A stretch of DNA of 64,000 bases, taken from Kordia sp039026955 (GTDB lineage Bacteria > Bacteroidota > Bacteroidia > Flavobacteriales > Flavobacteriaceae). This document shows, piece by piece, positions 7,899-17,489 of the stretch. Under the pieces are notes generated by a model. The model did no database searches, was not told where the DNA came from, and saw only the letters and a list, made by a program, of their open reading frames with translations. The stretch covers positions 1 to 64,000 of the forward strand of contig JBCCLH010000020.1 in assembly GCA_039026955.1 (NCBI GenBank), in the 5' to 3' direction. Within the stretch, counting starts at the first letter, position 1, and each line of letters opens with the position of its first letter. The translations under genes and the position numbers were made by a program.

Positions 7899-9335
7899 TT
7901 ATAGTTCTCCTCTTCGTTTGACTAATTCTGCCTTGATTTCCTTGGCTCTGCTTTCGCTCAAGCTGTAATCGCGCATTACCCAAATTGCCAGTAAGGCAGT
8001 AATGGCTGGCAAGGCTATATCTGTAATTCGCATTCCAAGTAGCGCTTCTGCAGTTTGTGTTCCTGCTGACGGATCGTATCCTAGTAGACTTAAAATGATT
8101 CCTGAGAATACCAAAGCAAGACCTTGTCCAACTTTAATCATCCACCAATAGATGGCTCCGAAAGTTCCTTCTTTACGCGGCATCCCGTTTTCTAATTCGT
8201 CCAAATCACACACATCGGCAGTCATAGACATCATCAATGTGAATAAACATCCCATACCGAAAGCCATTAAAGGAATTGGCAAGAAAATCATGTATGGATT
8301 CGTTGGATCAAATCCCCACCATTTTAATAAGTATCCTATCACTGAAATTCCTGTAGCATACATAAAAGCTCTACGTTTTCCATATTTGTTTGCCATTGCA
8401 TTGATGATAGGAATGGCAATAAAAGCTGTATACGCTGCTGTGACTGCCGGGAACAGTGCTACCCACCATTTTGAAGCGCCCCAATCGCCATCAAACATGT
8501 AAAAATTGATAATAAATACTCCAAATTCTGCAACAATTTGGAATCCATTAAAGACTAAGAAAGTCGCCAAACATAACTTTACAAAAGGTTTGTTTTTTAA
8601 TACTAATTTGATCCCCGCAAAGATTTTCCCCATACTGTTCAATATAGCTTTTGGGGTAATTTCTTCTCTTCCTTCCATTTTACTAGCATCGATTCCTCTA
8701 CAAAACATTGCTGGTAAGATTCCTAGAAGAATGATCACAAGACCTGATATTAATGCAATGACTCTTACGCCTTCTGGTTGCGTTGCAAAGATGTCAGTGT
8801 TTGGGATTAGTACGTATAGAAAAGGAACTAACATCCATGCGACTTGTCCGATGATATTGGCAAATCCCATTAAACGTGTACGTTCTTTATAATCGGATGT
8901 CATTTCATATCCTAAAGCGATTAAAGGTGTAGAAAATATGGTATTACCGAATATTAATAGGATTGAGAATATCAGTAAATACCAAAAGTTATACATCTCG
9001 GATGCGTCTCCATGAACTTGCCATAGAATCGCAAAAATGGCTCCTGATAGTATTGCTCCAATAAAGATATATGGTCTTCTTCTTCCATATTTAGAACTTG
9101 TATTATCGGAAACATATCCCATGACAGGATCAGTTATTGCATCAAATAGACGTGGTATCCCTACAATAAGACCTGCTAAGATGGTATTCATCCCAAAACC
9201 TTCTGAAGATTTAAGAATTACTACAAATACTCCTAGAATTCCAGGAATTAAATTATTGATTAAGTGACCTGCTCCAAAGGCGGCTTTCTGACCTATAGGA
9301 ACTCTATTTCTAGATGCTTTTTCAACATTTGGCAT
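7899..9335 (-). CDS. GPH/MelB-type sugar:cation symporter (MFS)
   Basis: A 478-aa inner-membrane protein with about twelve hydrophobic segments. The N-terminal half has RLFDAITDPVMGYVSDNTSS followed by KYGRRRPYIF, the signature of the glycoside-pentoside-hexuronide (MelB-like) branch of the major facilitator superfamily. The loop GGDLDELENGMPRKEG-like region (CDLDELENGMPRKEGTFGA) is also typical. In this locus it would carry short beta-glucan oligosaccharides or glucose from periplasm to cytoplasm, where the next two genes encode GH17 enzymes. The substrate is inferred from context. Confidence 0.88.
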   Translation of the reverse strand: MPNVEKASRNRVPIGQKAAFGAGHLINNLIPGILGVFVVILKSSEGFGMNTILAGLIVGIPRLFDAITDPVMGYVSDNTSSKYGRRRPYIFIGAILSGAIFAILWQVHGDASEMYNFWYLLIFSILLIFGNTIFSTPLIALGYEMTSDYKERTRLMGFANIIGQVAWMLVPFLYVLIPNTDIFATQPEGVRVIALISGLVIILLGILPAMFCRGIDASKMEGREEITPKAILNSMGKIFAGIKLVLKNKPFVKLCLATFLVFNGFQIVAEFGVFIINFYMFDGDWGASKWWVALFPAVTAAYTAFIAIPIINAMANKYGKRRAFMYATGISVIGYLLKWWGFDPTNPYMIFLPIPLMAFGMGCLFTLMMSMTADVCDLDELENGMPRKEGTFGAIYWWMIKVGQGLALVFSGIILSLLGYDPSAGTQTAEALLGMRITDIALPAITALLAIWVMRDYSLSESRAKEIKAELVKRRGEL

Positions 9336-9350
9336 AATAATTAGTTAATT

Positions 9351-10865
9351 TTAGTTGGTTATCACGATGGTTTGAATCGCTTGTGGGTTAATTGATATGT
9401 TTTTAGATGTTTCACCTAGGTGAAGTGAAAAGTATTTTTCGGTTTTCCCTTCATTGAATACTACTACAGCAATGCTTCCATCAGGATTTTTTGCGGCAGT
9501 CACCATTAATTCTTTGTCTGAGTTGTTCGCGTCGATGATTTTTGCTCCTGGACGAATGTATTTACTGAAATGTACCATGACATAATACAATGGCGTCATG
9601 TATACTTCGTCTGCATCAGGATCGACAATTACAGGTGCAATACACCAGTTTTTGAACCAGTTTGGTCCTCCTTGTTTGTCTAGTACCATGTTCCAGTCTA
9701 CCCAACCGTCAACCCAGTTGTTTAGACAGCCTATGATGTCGCGTGCATAGCGATTGACAGGTGCATATTTTGGATGCAAGTATTTTTCTTCTTCTTTTGC
9801 CCATTTCCATCCCCAATCAGTTGCTTCTTTTTTCCAATACCAAGCATCATCTTGCCAAACAGGCACTTCATCGTCAATACAACCTTCTGTTTCTATTAGG
9901 TATTTGTCTGGTGCTTTTGCGTGTGCGTATTGTAAGTCTTCTGGAAAAAAGTCATACGTACTTTCATACCAGTGAATTGCCGTTCCGTCATAGTATTTAG
10001 AAGAAGCTTCATCTTTAAACATGACATCTACCCATTCTTTCAATCCGGCACGATTTTGATCGTATCCTAAAATGATTAAATCTCCTTTTCCATCTGCTTC
10101 TAACTTTGGTCCTAAGTGATTTTGAACGAAATCGGTCATTTCTTCTGGGGTAAAGTGCATACTTTCCCAGTTGTTTCCGTTTCCGTGCGGCTCATTTTCT
10201 ACTGTGAATCCCCAGATATCAATCCCTTCTGCTTTGTACGCATCTGCATATTTTGAGAAGAATAATGCCCACGTGCCATAGTATTTTTTTAAGAGCTTTC
10301 CGCCTACCCAATTATTGTTGTCTTTCATCCAAGGCGCGGCTGTCCATGGCGACGCAAAGATTTTGAATCCGTCTTGGGAAGCTGCCATCGCATCTTTGAT
10401 CATCGGAATGAGATCATCTTTGTCTTCTTTAATAGAAAAATGTTCCAGATTCATATCTTCTGGTACTGGCGTGTATGAATAATTCGTCAACGAGAAATCA
10501 CAAGAATTCATGTGTGTACGCGTCAACGAGTAATTGGCATGTTCTTTATCGAAATAAGCTTTAATGATAAAGTCTCTATTTTTTTTACTGAGTTTGTTTA
10601 ATAGATACGCAGAAGACTCTGTAAACGCACCTCCAAAACCTGTAATGGTTTGGTATTGCTTTTCTGGATTCAGCAAAATTGAAGTTGCTTTTGTTGTAGT
10701 ATCTTTCGGCGTATTAAACGCTTTTAGCTCCTTAAGTTTGTTTCCGCTTTCGGAAGTTTCAAACACGGCAGCTTCAAGCTTTTGCACAGGTTTATCTTCT
10801 TTTTCTTCGCAAGCTATGATCATAATGAGTAGCGTTAAAAGGCTAAGGGTTTTTAGTTTTTTCAT
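9351..10865 (-). CDS. GH30 lipoprotein, probable exo-beta-1,6-glucosidase
   Basis: A 504-aa lipoprotein. The signal peptide ends in a lipobox at Cys19 (LIMIIAC). The GH30 barrel starts near residue 65 (ITGFGGAFTESSAYLL, the family hallmark). The acid/base is E225 in TVENEP and the likely nucleophile is E327 in IETEGC. The C-terminal beta-domain (PDGSIAVVVFNEG to IQTIVIT) is the usual GH30 side domain. Bacteroidota GH30 enzymes in laminarin loci remove beta-1,6-linked glucose branches, which leaves a linear beta-1,3 chain for GH17 and the phosphorylase. A glucosylceramidase annotation would come from the same family but does not fit the context. The gene lies 2 bases downstream of the GH17 lipoprotein gene. 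Confidence 0.87.
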   Translation of the reverse strand: MKKLKTLSLLTLLIMIIACEEKEDKPVQKLEAAVFETSESGNKLKELKAFNTPKDTTTKATSILLNPEKQYQTITGFGGAFTESSAYLLNKLSKKNRDFIIKAYFDKEHANYSLTRTHMNSCDFSLTNYSYTPVPEDMNLEHFSIKEDKDDLIPMIKDAMAASQDGFKIFASPWTAAPWMKDNNNWVGGKLLKKYYGTWALFFSKYADAYKAEGIDIWGFTVENEPHGNGNNWESMHFTPEEMTDFVQNHLGPKLEADGKGDLIILGYDQNRAGLKEWVDVMFKDEASSKYYDGTAIHWYESTYDFFPEDLQYAHAKAPDKYLIETEGCIDDEVPVWQDDAWYWKKEATDWGWKWAKEEEKYLHPKYAPVNRYARDIIGCLNNWVDGWVDWNMVLDKQGGPNWFKNWCIAPVIVDPDADEVYMTPLYYVMVHFSKYIRPGAKIIDANNSDKELMVTAAKNPDGSIAVVVFNEGKTEKYFSLHLGETSKNISINPQAIQTIVITN

Positions 10866-10867
10866 GA

Positions 10868-12157
10868 TTAGTGGTCTACGACTAGTTTTGCTTTTACTGG
10901 TGGCAATTGTACTTCTAATAGAAGTGAATCCTTGATGCCGTTATAGGTTTTTACAATTGGATTTCCATCGCGTGTTAAGCCTTTAAATACACCTTTGTCT
11001 ACTAAGTCCCAAAGTGCATATTTGGCTTTTCCGTCAATCGTGAATAATCCAAAATGATTTTCAGATCCGCCAGGATTACGCGCATCTTTCCATATTTCAT
11101 CAAATGCTTCAAAGTAGAAGCAGGAAACTCCATTACTTTCTGTCCATTTGCGCATGCTGTGGTAGTAAATCGCTTCTTTATATTCATCCGTAGCTTTACT
11201 TCCTGTGTCTCCGTAATGTCCATTAGAGTAGGATGCCCAACCAGTTTCCCCAATGTGGATTGGTTTGTTGACACCTAAACTTTTCATGTACTTAGCCACA
11301 CTATCAAATTGCGAAATGGCATATTCTTTTGCTTTTTCCATAGCAAAATCTATTTTGTCAAGACTGGACATTTTTCCATCATCCACCGTTCCCCAAAACA
11401 CAGGATTGTAATGCGTATCGTGCATTGGATAGGTATGAATTGATAAGTAATCCACTGCTTTGATCAATTTGTTTAAATCCTCCACATGATACAGACTGTC
11501 TCCACCGCCCCAAGAAGCAAAGTTATCGGAGCTTGTAATCCATACATCTTTGTCTAGTTTTCCTTCTTTTTTGAGTCCTTGTAAATGATTTACCCATTTT
11601 AAAATTACGCCAGGTTGCACATAGTAGCTTGCAGCCCATTTGACCATCGCTTCGTTTCCTACTGCAATGATTTTTATGATATCTGGATATTGATTCGCCA
11701 ATGCGACAGCTCTTTCGATTTCACCTTCGTTTTTTTCACTTTCTTGATTGTGATCGGGTGTTTGCCCTGTCCAGGCATACTTACAATCAATCCACGCACC
11801 TAACATGACATACATCTCAAAATTTGTGTCTTCGTTTTTCAGTTCCCTGATTGCTTTTAAAAGGTTAGCTGCATGTGGTAATTGTACATTGTATGTACGT
11901 AAAACTCGGATGCCCATCGCATGGAGAATCTTCATATCGTCCTTAAGCTCCTTTATGGTAGGTTGTACGTCACGCGTTTTGGTACGATAACCGCCATAAG
12001 AAATCGCTACATAGTCCTTATTTCCTAGTATATCTTTCGCTGTCACTTCTTTTTGTGTTATTTGTTCTGACGAAGCTTTTTTCTTTTGCCCGCTTTCACA
12101 AGACACCATTAATAGCGTTACCAATAGTAATTTAGATATGTGCTTTAACGTTCTCAT
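10868..12157 (-). CDS. GH17 lipoprotein, periplasmic/surface beta-1,3-glucanase
   Basis: A 429-aa lipoprotein. The signal peptide ends with lipobox Cys20 (LMVSC). The GH17 barrel covers most of the chain; it is larger and more divergent than the two cytoplasmic copies. Acid/base E169 (AVGNEA), nucleophile E304 (HIGETGWA). It keeps CFYFEAFDEIWKD near the end of the barrel and then about 50 extra residues. As a lipoprotein it should cut beta-1,3-glucan chains in the periplasm or at the outer membrane, before uptake by the symporter. It is flanked by the phosphorylase (12173) and the GH30 gene. Confidence 0.87.
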   Translation of the reverse strand: MRTLKHISKLLLVTLLMVSCESGQKKKASSEQITQKEVTAKDILGNKDYVAISYGGYRTKTRDVQPTIKELKDDMKILHAMGIRVLRTYNVQLPHAANLLKAIRELKNEDTNFEMYVMLGAWIDCKYAWTGQTPDHNQESEKNEGEIERAVALANQYPDIIKIIAVGNEAMVKWAASYYVQPGVILKWVNHLQGLKKEGKLDKDVWITSSDNFASWGGGDSLYHVEDLNKLIKAVDYLSIHTYPMHDTHYNPVFWGTVDDGKMSSLDKIDFAMEKAKEYAISQFDSVAKYMKSLGVNKPIHIGETGWASYSNGHYGDTGSKATDEYKEAIYYHSMRKWTESNGVSCFYFEAFDEIWKDARNPGGSENHFGLFTIDGKAKYALWDLVDKGVFKGLTRDGNPIVKTYNGIKDSLLLEVQLPPVKAKLVVDH

Positions 12158-12172
12158 GATTGTGTTGAAATT

Positions 12173-15100
12173 TTACTTTAAATGATCTTTTTTGATATGT
12201 ACACTAATTTGTGCCACTTCACCACCTCGGTCAAATACTTTTTGACTGGTTTCAGCGTCTAAACTTAAACTGTTGAATGCGCGTACACTTCCATCAACCA
12301 ATTCTACTTCTAATGAACTCTGATTCGATATTGTGTATACAATTGGTACTTGGCAATAGGTAAAACAGAGTGATCCTGCTTCTACAGCAAGTTCTTGGGC
12401 TTCTGAAGCTAGGTTTACATAGTTGAATGTTTTGTCTTCCAGCAAGAATTCATCTTTGCGCAACATGCACGGATCAAAGTATAGTTTTCCTTCGTCAACA
12501 AAGACACCTAATTCGCCAAAACGACTTAGAATATCTTCTTTTACTTGTCCTGTCATTCCCGGTTGCTGTGCTCCTTTTCCAAACGGCGTATGCGAATACG
12601 GATCGGTTGGGAACGCACCATATAAAGATGGAGATTTGTGCACTCCAATTCCTTCGTTGATTTCGTAATAATGCTCTAAGAGTCTACCGATCGTTTCTGC
12701 GCTTTCATCTTCACGAATGGCTTTTAAACAGCATTCCAATACGGCTAATTGCAGTTTAGAAACCATGTGCCAATAGATAGAACCTAAACCTTCATATCCG
12801 TAGAATGTCCCGGAACGACCTGTAAAGGCTTTGTGGTTGAATACTTCTTCAAAAGTATCTAACGCATGTGTGCTTCCAGCTTCCGCTAAATCTGCATATG
12901 CTGTGTGTTGTAAAGCTTTTAACGCTTCCGCTAAATCACCTCCGTTTTTAAAGTTTCCGTTAAAGTGGTATTCGCCATTTATGTCTTGCGAAATGATCGC
13001 ATTGTTGCCATCTGCAATGAGTTTTTGGAAGAATGGAGATGCTTCTACAGCTGCTGCTAGAATCGTATTTCGCTCCATAAATCCTTTTAATTCTTTGTTT
13101 GGATAGAGTAAATAGCTGTATTGATCTGGTCGGAAAAGTTTACTTGCTTTTAAACCGTCCAATACTGCCAAGGCTTCTTTTGAAGAGATGTAGCCTGAAC
13201 TTAAAACCGCAACTTGTCCTTCTAACATTTCATTTAAATACGAAATCGATACTTCTGTATCACTTTCAACCGTCATTAGGTTGTATGCGTGATAGAGATT
13301 GTCTTCTCGTTTATTCGCTTCAATCGCATGTTCTAGGTATGCTAAACTCGTTGTGACAAATCCTTTGATTTCTGCAATAGAAAGACTTTCTTTTCTTCCT
13401 GAAAAGGCATTGTCATAGATTTGCTCACGGAAGTCACTTCCTGCAATTCCGACACCATCTAATACAGACTTACGATCTTTATCATTGATCTTTCCTGATA
13501 GAATGTACTGATGATCGTTTAATGTTTTGGTTACTTTTTGGAAGAATGCCACTAATTCTTTCGAAACTTCCACCGTTTCTGTAGAAGAATTATCAAATAC
13601 ATTTTCAAAGAATTTTAAGAAGCGACGTAAGTAACAAAGTGTTACCATTGAAACTCCATTTCCAACCAATGCATTGTTCGCATCGTTCCATTCTGGACGT
13701 TGTGTGTTCATCCAAATTCCGCCTTCTGGGATGAAGTTGGAGATTTTAGAGAGTGTCGTTGCTAGTATTTTTTCGATGAAGTTTACTTTGACAATAAATT
13801 TGTTTTCATCACGTAATAACGCACCATCTGCACCTAATTCTTCACGTTTCTGATGAATTTGACGATCTAATTCTTCATCAAACTCAATCGTATCTTTCGG
13901 ATTTTTTAGTAAATCTTCGTATTTCTTGATTCTGTACGGAACATTGGCATATACAAATAAATCCTTGTCAAAGAAGCTTTCCAGTCTTCCCGGTTTGTGG
14001 CTTTCAATGATTTCTAAGAATTTTTGTAAGTAGATAATTTGGTGATCTCCCCAATATCCGATGTACGACCATGGATCATCTGGTTCTGCGACTTCCCAAT
14101 CGAATCCATCTTTTGTGACACGATACGGATTGTATCCATCAAACGTAGTGGCATTCAAGAATTTATGAATCATACTTTCAATGAATTCTGGATACGAAAT
14201 TGATAAGGCTTCCCAGTTTTGGAAAATATCACGCCAGTTTCCTTCGTAGTCTAAGATTTTTGAGCCATCTACTTCGCTTCGTGTGTTGATGGAGAATTTG
14301 TTCCAAGGACGACTTGGATCTCCATGACGACGACTGAATTTTAATGGCATGTATTCTAAGCACAAACGTCTGAAGTTTTTATCCGTGCTTTCGTATGCTA
14401 TTTTTTGGATGTCTGCTAGTGAGAATTCTTCTGGCAATGCTGCGATGACATCTTCGGTAGTTCTCGCTACTTTTTTATTCGCTTTTGCGAGATAGTTTTT
14501 AAAATCCCACTTTTCTATTTGATAGTTATTGTCAAAAATTCCACCACGCATGATGTTGAAGAGCGTGTTTGAGAAATGACGCGTATCTCTGAATTTGTCT
14601 GCCGTTAATTGCATGCCGTCAGAAGCTGCATTTAACGCTAATAATCCTTTTGTTCCTGCATCGATTGACGCTTGAATTTGTTCCGCTAAATCCGTTTCAT
14701 TTTTGATGCGATGTACCAATGCAGCAATATCGCTATGATCTTGATTTACATTTGTGACTGTCATCCATTCTTTGCTTTCAGAAGCTGCGAGCTGTATTTC
14801 TGTATTGATGAAATACGCGCCTTTTTCGGCTTTTACATCTGTTTCTTGTTGAATTGGGTGACGTTTGCGGAATGCTTTTAGCTGTAATGAAGATAATAAG
14901 TATTGCGGATTATCAATTCCTAATGACCAAACAATATTCGCTTTTAACGCTTCACTTGGCTCGGCTTTGTCCACAATAATCGCGCTTAATGCAAATATTC
15001 CTAAACCAGTACTTTGTTCAAGTTCTGTACGTTTGTACGCATCTACCAAATTGCTACTTGCATTTTGCACATCCGCACCCACACCGTACGGCAATACGTT

Positions 15101-15637
15101 TTGAATTCCATCCAATATATTTACCTGAACAGTTTCTTGTCCATTATTGATAAGATTGGATTTTTTGATGAATCCAAATTCATCACTGGAATTCCATTGG
15201 TAACGGAAAGTCAATTCTAAGTCTTGATTGATTTCCTCGAACAGTATTTTGTTTCCGTGATTGTTTTTGTACAGATTACGTGTTACATGATACATTCCTT
15301 CAAATCGTTCTGAGAAAGGTTCCCATAAATGATTTTTACCATTTTTTGTGACTTGAAAAATAGACTTACTTCCAGTGATTTCAGCAGATTCGGTGATTTT
15401 ATCGTCTGTGTAATATGGAAATATTGAAAAGTCGGAGTTTTTACGTCCTGCGGATACTCCACCATTACTTGAGATAAACATCCAATGGTCAGAATCGCTC
15501 ACGATACTCATAAAAAATGGTCGGATGGTATCGCTATTGGAAATCTTGTAAAAACGTTCGTTGTCGATGTGTACGGTTTCTATTTGAGACATAGTTGATA
15601 GAATATCTTGATCTAAGCTAGTTTTTTCTTTAATCAT
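12173..15637 (-). CDS. GH149-type beta-1,3-glucan phosphorylase
   Basis: An 1154-aa cytoplasmic protein with no signal peptide. Its length, the N-terminal beta-sandwich (WMFISSNGGVSAGRKNSDFS, FPYYTDDKI), and the alpha-barrel with GGIWMNTQRPEWNDANNALV match the GH149 family, which phosphorolyses beta-1,3-gluco-oligosaccharides to glucose-1-phosphate. The predicted catalytic acid is D652 in EWNDAN, equivalent to the Asp of GH94 phosphorylases. An ATG 15 codons in (15592, MSQIETVHI) is a possible alternative start. With the cytoplasmic GH17 pair and the symporter it completes an intracellular, ATP-saving route. GH94 or GH161 are the alternatives; the size favours GH149. Confidence 0.78.
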   Translation of the reverse strand: MIKEKTSLDQDILSTMSQIETVHIDNERFYKISNSDTIRPFFMSIVSDSDHWMFISSNGGVSAGRKNSDFSIFPYYTDDKITESAEITGSKSIFQVTKNGKNHLWEPFSERFEGMYHVTRNLYKNNHGNKILFEEINQDLELTFRYQWNSSDEFGFIKKSNLINNGQETVQVNILDGIQNVLPYGVGADVQNASSNLVDAYKRTELEQSTGLGIFALSAIIVDKAEPSEALKANIVWSLGIDNPQYLLSSLQLKAFRKRHPIQQETDVKAEKGAYFINTEIQLAASESKEWMTVTNVNQDHSDIAALVHRIKNETDLAEQIQASIDAGTKGLLALNAASDGMQLTADKFRDTRHFSNTLFNIMRGGIFDNNYQIEKWDFKNYLAKANKKVARTTEDVIAALPEEFSLADIQKIAYESTDKNFRRLCLEYMPLKFSRRHGDPSRPWNKFSINTRSEVDGSKILDYEGNWRDIFQNWEALSISYPEFIESMIHKFLNATTFDGYNPYRVTKDGFDWEVAEPDDPWSYIGYWGDHQIIYLQKFLEIIESHKPGRLESFFDKDLFVYANVPYRIKKYEDLLKNPKDTIEFDEELDRQIHQKREELGADGALLRDENKFIVKVNFIEKILATTLSKISNFIPEGGIWMNTQRPEWNDANNALVGNGVSMVTLCYLRRFLKFFENVFDNSSTETVEVSKELVAFFQKVTKTLNDHQYILSGKINDKDRKSVLDGVGIAGSDFREQIYDNAFSGRKESLSIAEIKGFVTTSLAYLEHAIEANKREDNLYHAYNLMTVESDTEVSISYLNEMLEGQVAVLSSGYISSKEALAVLDGLKASKLFRPDQYSYLLYPNKELKGFMERNTILAAAVEASPFFQKLIADGNNAIISQDINGEYHFNGNFKNGGDLAEALKALQHTAYADLAEAGSTHALDTFEEVFNHKAFTGRSGTFYGYEGLGSIYWHMVSKLQLAVLECCLKAIREDESAETIGRLLEHYYEINEGIGVHKSPSLYGAFPTDPYSHTPFGKGAQQPGMTGQVKEDILSRFGELGVFVDEGKLYFDPCMLRKDEFLLEDKTFNYVNLASEAQELAVEAGSLCFTYCQVPIVYTISNQSSLEVELVDGSVRAFNSLSLDAETSQKVFDRGGEVAQISVHIKKDHLK

Positions 15638-15791
15638 TAATTGTCAATTTTACTCGATCCTCGAGATTTGAATACTCCGGCGCAAGCACCGGAATGATTC
15701 GTAATTACTTTCTCTGAATGCTTCGTGATTTGTATTGCGAAGCAGGTTAACTTTCAGGGAAGTAGGGGAAATTTTATGTTCGTTTGAGTTT
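15638..15791. other. Spacer with small hairpins inside the PUL operon
   Basis: This 154-base gap is the only sizeable spacer in the downstream operon. It has a near-perfect GC hairpin around CCGGCGCAAGCACCGG (about 15677-15692) and a 7-bp stem TGCTTCG (15719-15725) with CGAAGCA (15738-15744). No T-run follows. It could lower read-through to the phosphorylase or mark a processing site. Some of the sequence also looks like the REP-type debris found elsewhere in the window. Confidence 0.4.
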
Positions 15792-16622
15792 TTATTCTTG
15801 TGTAATATCATCGAAATAGTACAGATCTCCATCACAAACTGTATTTCTTTCGAAATAGATAATCATACTTTTAAACGTTCCAGCGTTTACATCTGTAAAG
15901 TCAAAACTCAATTCTTGCCATTGTCCTACTTGTGTAATGGTTGCAATTCTTTCTTGGAAAGGATTTACATTTGGGAACGGCATAAATTCAAGTCGTAACG
16001 TTACATCAGTTACTTGATCACGTGCAAACACTTTCATTTTAAAAGTTTTGTTTGTGATTGTGGAGAAATCTAATGAGGTAGGCAGCTCAACACCTACTCC
16101 AGACCATGTTTGACAACCAACCGCTTTGTCATAGCTTTGTACAAAACAGCTGTTGTTTACATTGTCGAATACTGGGTTTGCTACGATAGCTCCACCAATA
16201 TCACCAAAAGCATCAAAAACGAAGGTATCTGTTAAAAATGTTACGTTTAAGTCTCCATTTGCAGGATCGGAATTTTCATCAACTTCATCTACACATCCAT
16301 CAATTACAAAGGTTTTTTCAAATCTGCTAGACTCACCAAGGTCATTGAATGCCGTTAACACTACAGTGTAAGTTCCGTTATCATAACGTCTTTCCGGATT
16401 TGTTAAGGTAGATACTGATCCGTCCCCTAAATCCCATGAATAAGAAGTTGCTAAATTAGACGTATTGATAAATGAAATGGTTTTAGAGTTTATTTCTGCG
16501 ATAAATCCTGCCTCTAATCCAATAAGTTCTACTCCACTTTCTCTATCTTCACAAGAAGTGAATAGTGTGAGTGAACAAACTACTAAAGAAAGTATAGATA
16601 TTTTATATTTTAAAAATTTCAT
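15792..16622 (-). CDS. PKD-domain lipoprotein with carbohydrate-binding module
   Basis: A 276-aa lipoprotein. Signal peptide with lipobox near Cys25 (LFTSCEDRE). Residues 35-110 form a PKD domain (TSYSWDLGDGSVSTLTNPER, FNDLGESSRFEKTF). From about residue 125 a beta-sandwich of glycan-binding type follows (FVFDAFGDIGGAIVANPVF to DGDLYYFDDITQE). No catalytic residues are seen. It is most likely a surface glycan-binding protein of the beta-glucan locus, 13 bases downstream of the GH16 gene. Binding is inferred from fold and context. Confidence 0.75.
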   Translation of the reverse strand: MKFLKYKISILSLVVCSLTLFTSCEDRESGVELIGLEAGFIAEINSKTISFINTSNLATSYSWDLGDGSVSTLTNPERRYDNGTYTVVLTAFNDLGESSRFEKTFVIDGCVDEVDENSDPANGDLNVTFLTDTFVFDAFGDIGGAIVANPVFDNVNNSCFVQSYDKAVGCQTWSGVGVELPTSLDFSTITNKTFKMKVFARDQVTDVTLRLEFMPFPNVNPFQERIATITQVGQWQELSFDFTDVNAGTFKSMIIYFERNTVCDGDLYYFDDITQE

Positions 16623-16635
16623 GTCTTTGTATTTT

Positions 16636-17469
16636 TTAGTTATAAACTCTTACGTAGTCAACAAGCATTCGTTGTGGAAATGTAGTATTGGCATTTGGAG
16701 CCCCTGGTAAGTTTCCTCCAACAGCTACATTTATAATCATATACATGGTGTTATCAAAAACCCATATTCCTTCACCGTCAGTTTCTTCATCAACCTCTTC
16801 TGGAGTGATACTGTTGTATAAAACGTCGTCTACATAGTAATTGATTCGGTTTGGACTCCATTCGATACCAAAAACGTGAAATTCTGTATCAAATCTACCG
16901 TTGGTAAGTTCATATTCTTTTGAGATTGATTCTCCTCCTGAATAGTTAGGTCCGTGTACACTACCAAATACTTTGATAGGTTCGTCTCCTACATTTTCCA
17001 TTATGTCAATTTCTCCACAAGCTGGCCAAGGATTCTGCGCACAGTTGTTTCCTAACAACCAAAATGCTGGCCACAATCCTTTTCCTTGCGGTAAACGAAT
17101 ACGCGCTTCAAAACGACCGTATTGTTTTTCAAATAATCCTTGCGTTTTTATTCTAGCAGACGTAAAACCATTGGCAGTTTGTCTTGCGGTGATGACTAAC
17201 ATTCCGTTTTCAACACGCACATTTTCTGCATCGTCGGTGTAAATTTGTAGTTCGTTATTTCCCCAACCAGGAATTCCTTCTGCTGTTCCATCTCCTAAGT
17301 CGTACGTCCATGCGTTTGGATCTGGTGCACCGTCAATATTAAACTCATCAGACCAAACTAAATTCGTTTTGGTAACAACCTCCTGAGTTTCATCTAATTC
17401 ACAACTAACAAAAACAGCACTCGAAATCAGCGTTAATGCTAGTATACTATGTTTTATTACTTTTTTCAT
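16636..17469 (-). CDS. GH16 laminarinase lipoprotein (small)
   Basis: A 277-aa lipoprotein with lipobox Cys23 (VFVSCELDE). The rest is a single GH16 domain starting LVWSDEFNIDGAPDPNAW. The catalytic motif GEIDIMENVGD gives nucleophile E153 and acid/base E158. GH16 proteins with this motif and the W-x-x-F-W-L-L-G strand are endo-beta-1,3-glucanases (laminarinases). The enzyme should cut the glucan backbone at the cell surface or in the periplasm. It is the minimal counterpart of the multidomain GH16 at 22820. Confidence 0.9.
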   Translation of the reverse strand: MKKVIKHSILALTLISSAVFVSCELDETQEVVTKTNLVWSDEFNIDGAPDPNAWTYDLGDGTAEGIPGWGNNELQIYTDDAENVRVENGMLVITARQTANGFTSARIKTQGLFEKQYGRFEARIRLPQGKGLWPAFWLLGNNCAQNPWPACGEIDIMENVGDEPIKVFGSVHGPNYSGGESISKEYELTNGRFDTEFHVFGIEWSPNRINYYVDDVLYNSITPEEVDEETDGEGIWVFDNTMYMIINVAVGGNLPGAPNANTTFPQRMLVDYVRVYN

Positions 17470-17489
17470 TTATAATTTTTTACGAATTT

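Noticed and set aside
9351..10865. Glucosylceramidase function for the GH30 protein
   Set aside because: Same family, but lipoprotein location and beta-glucan neighbours favour beta-1,6-glucosidase.
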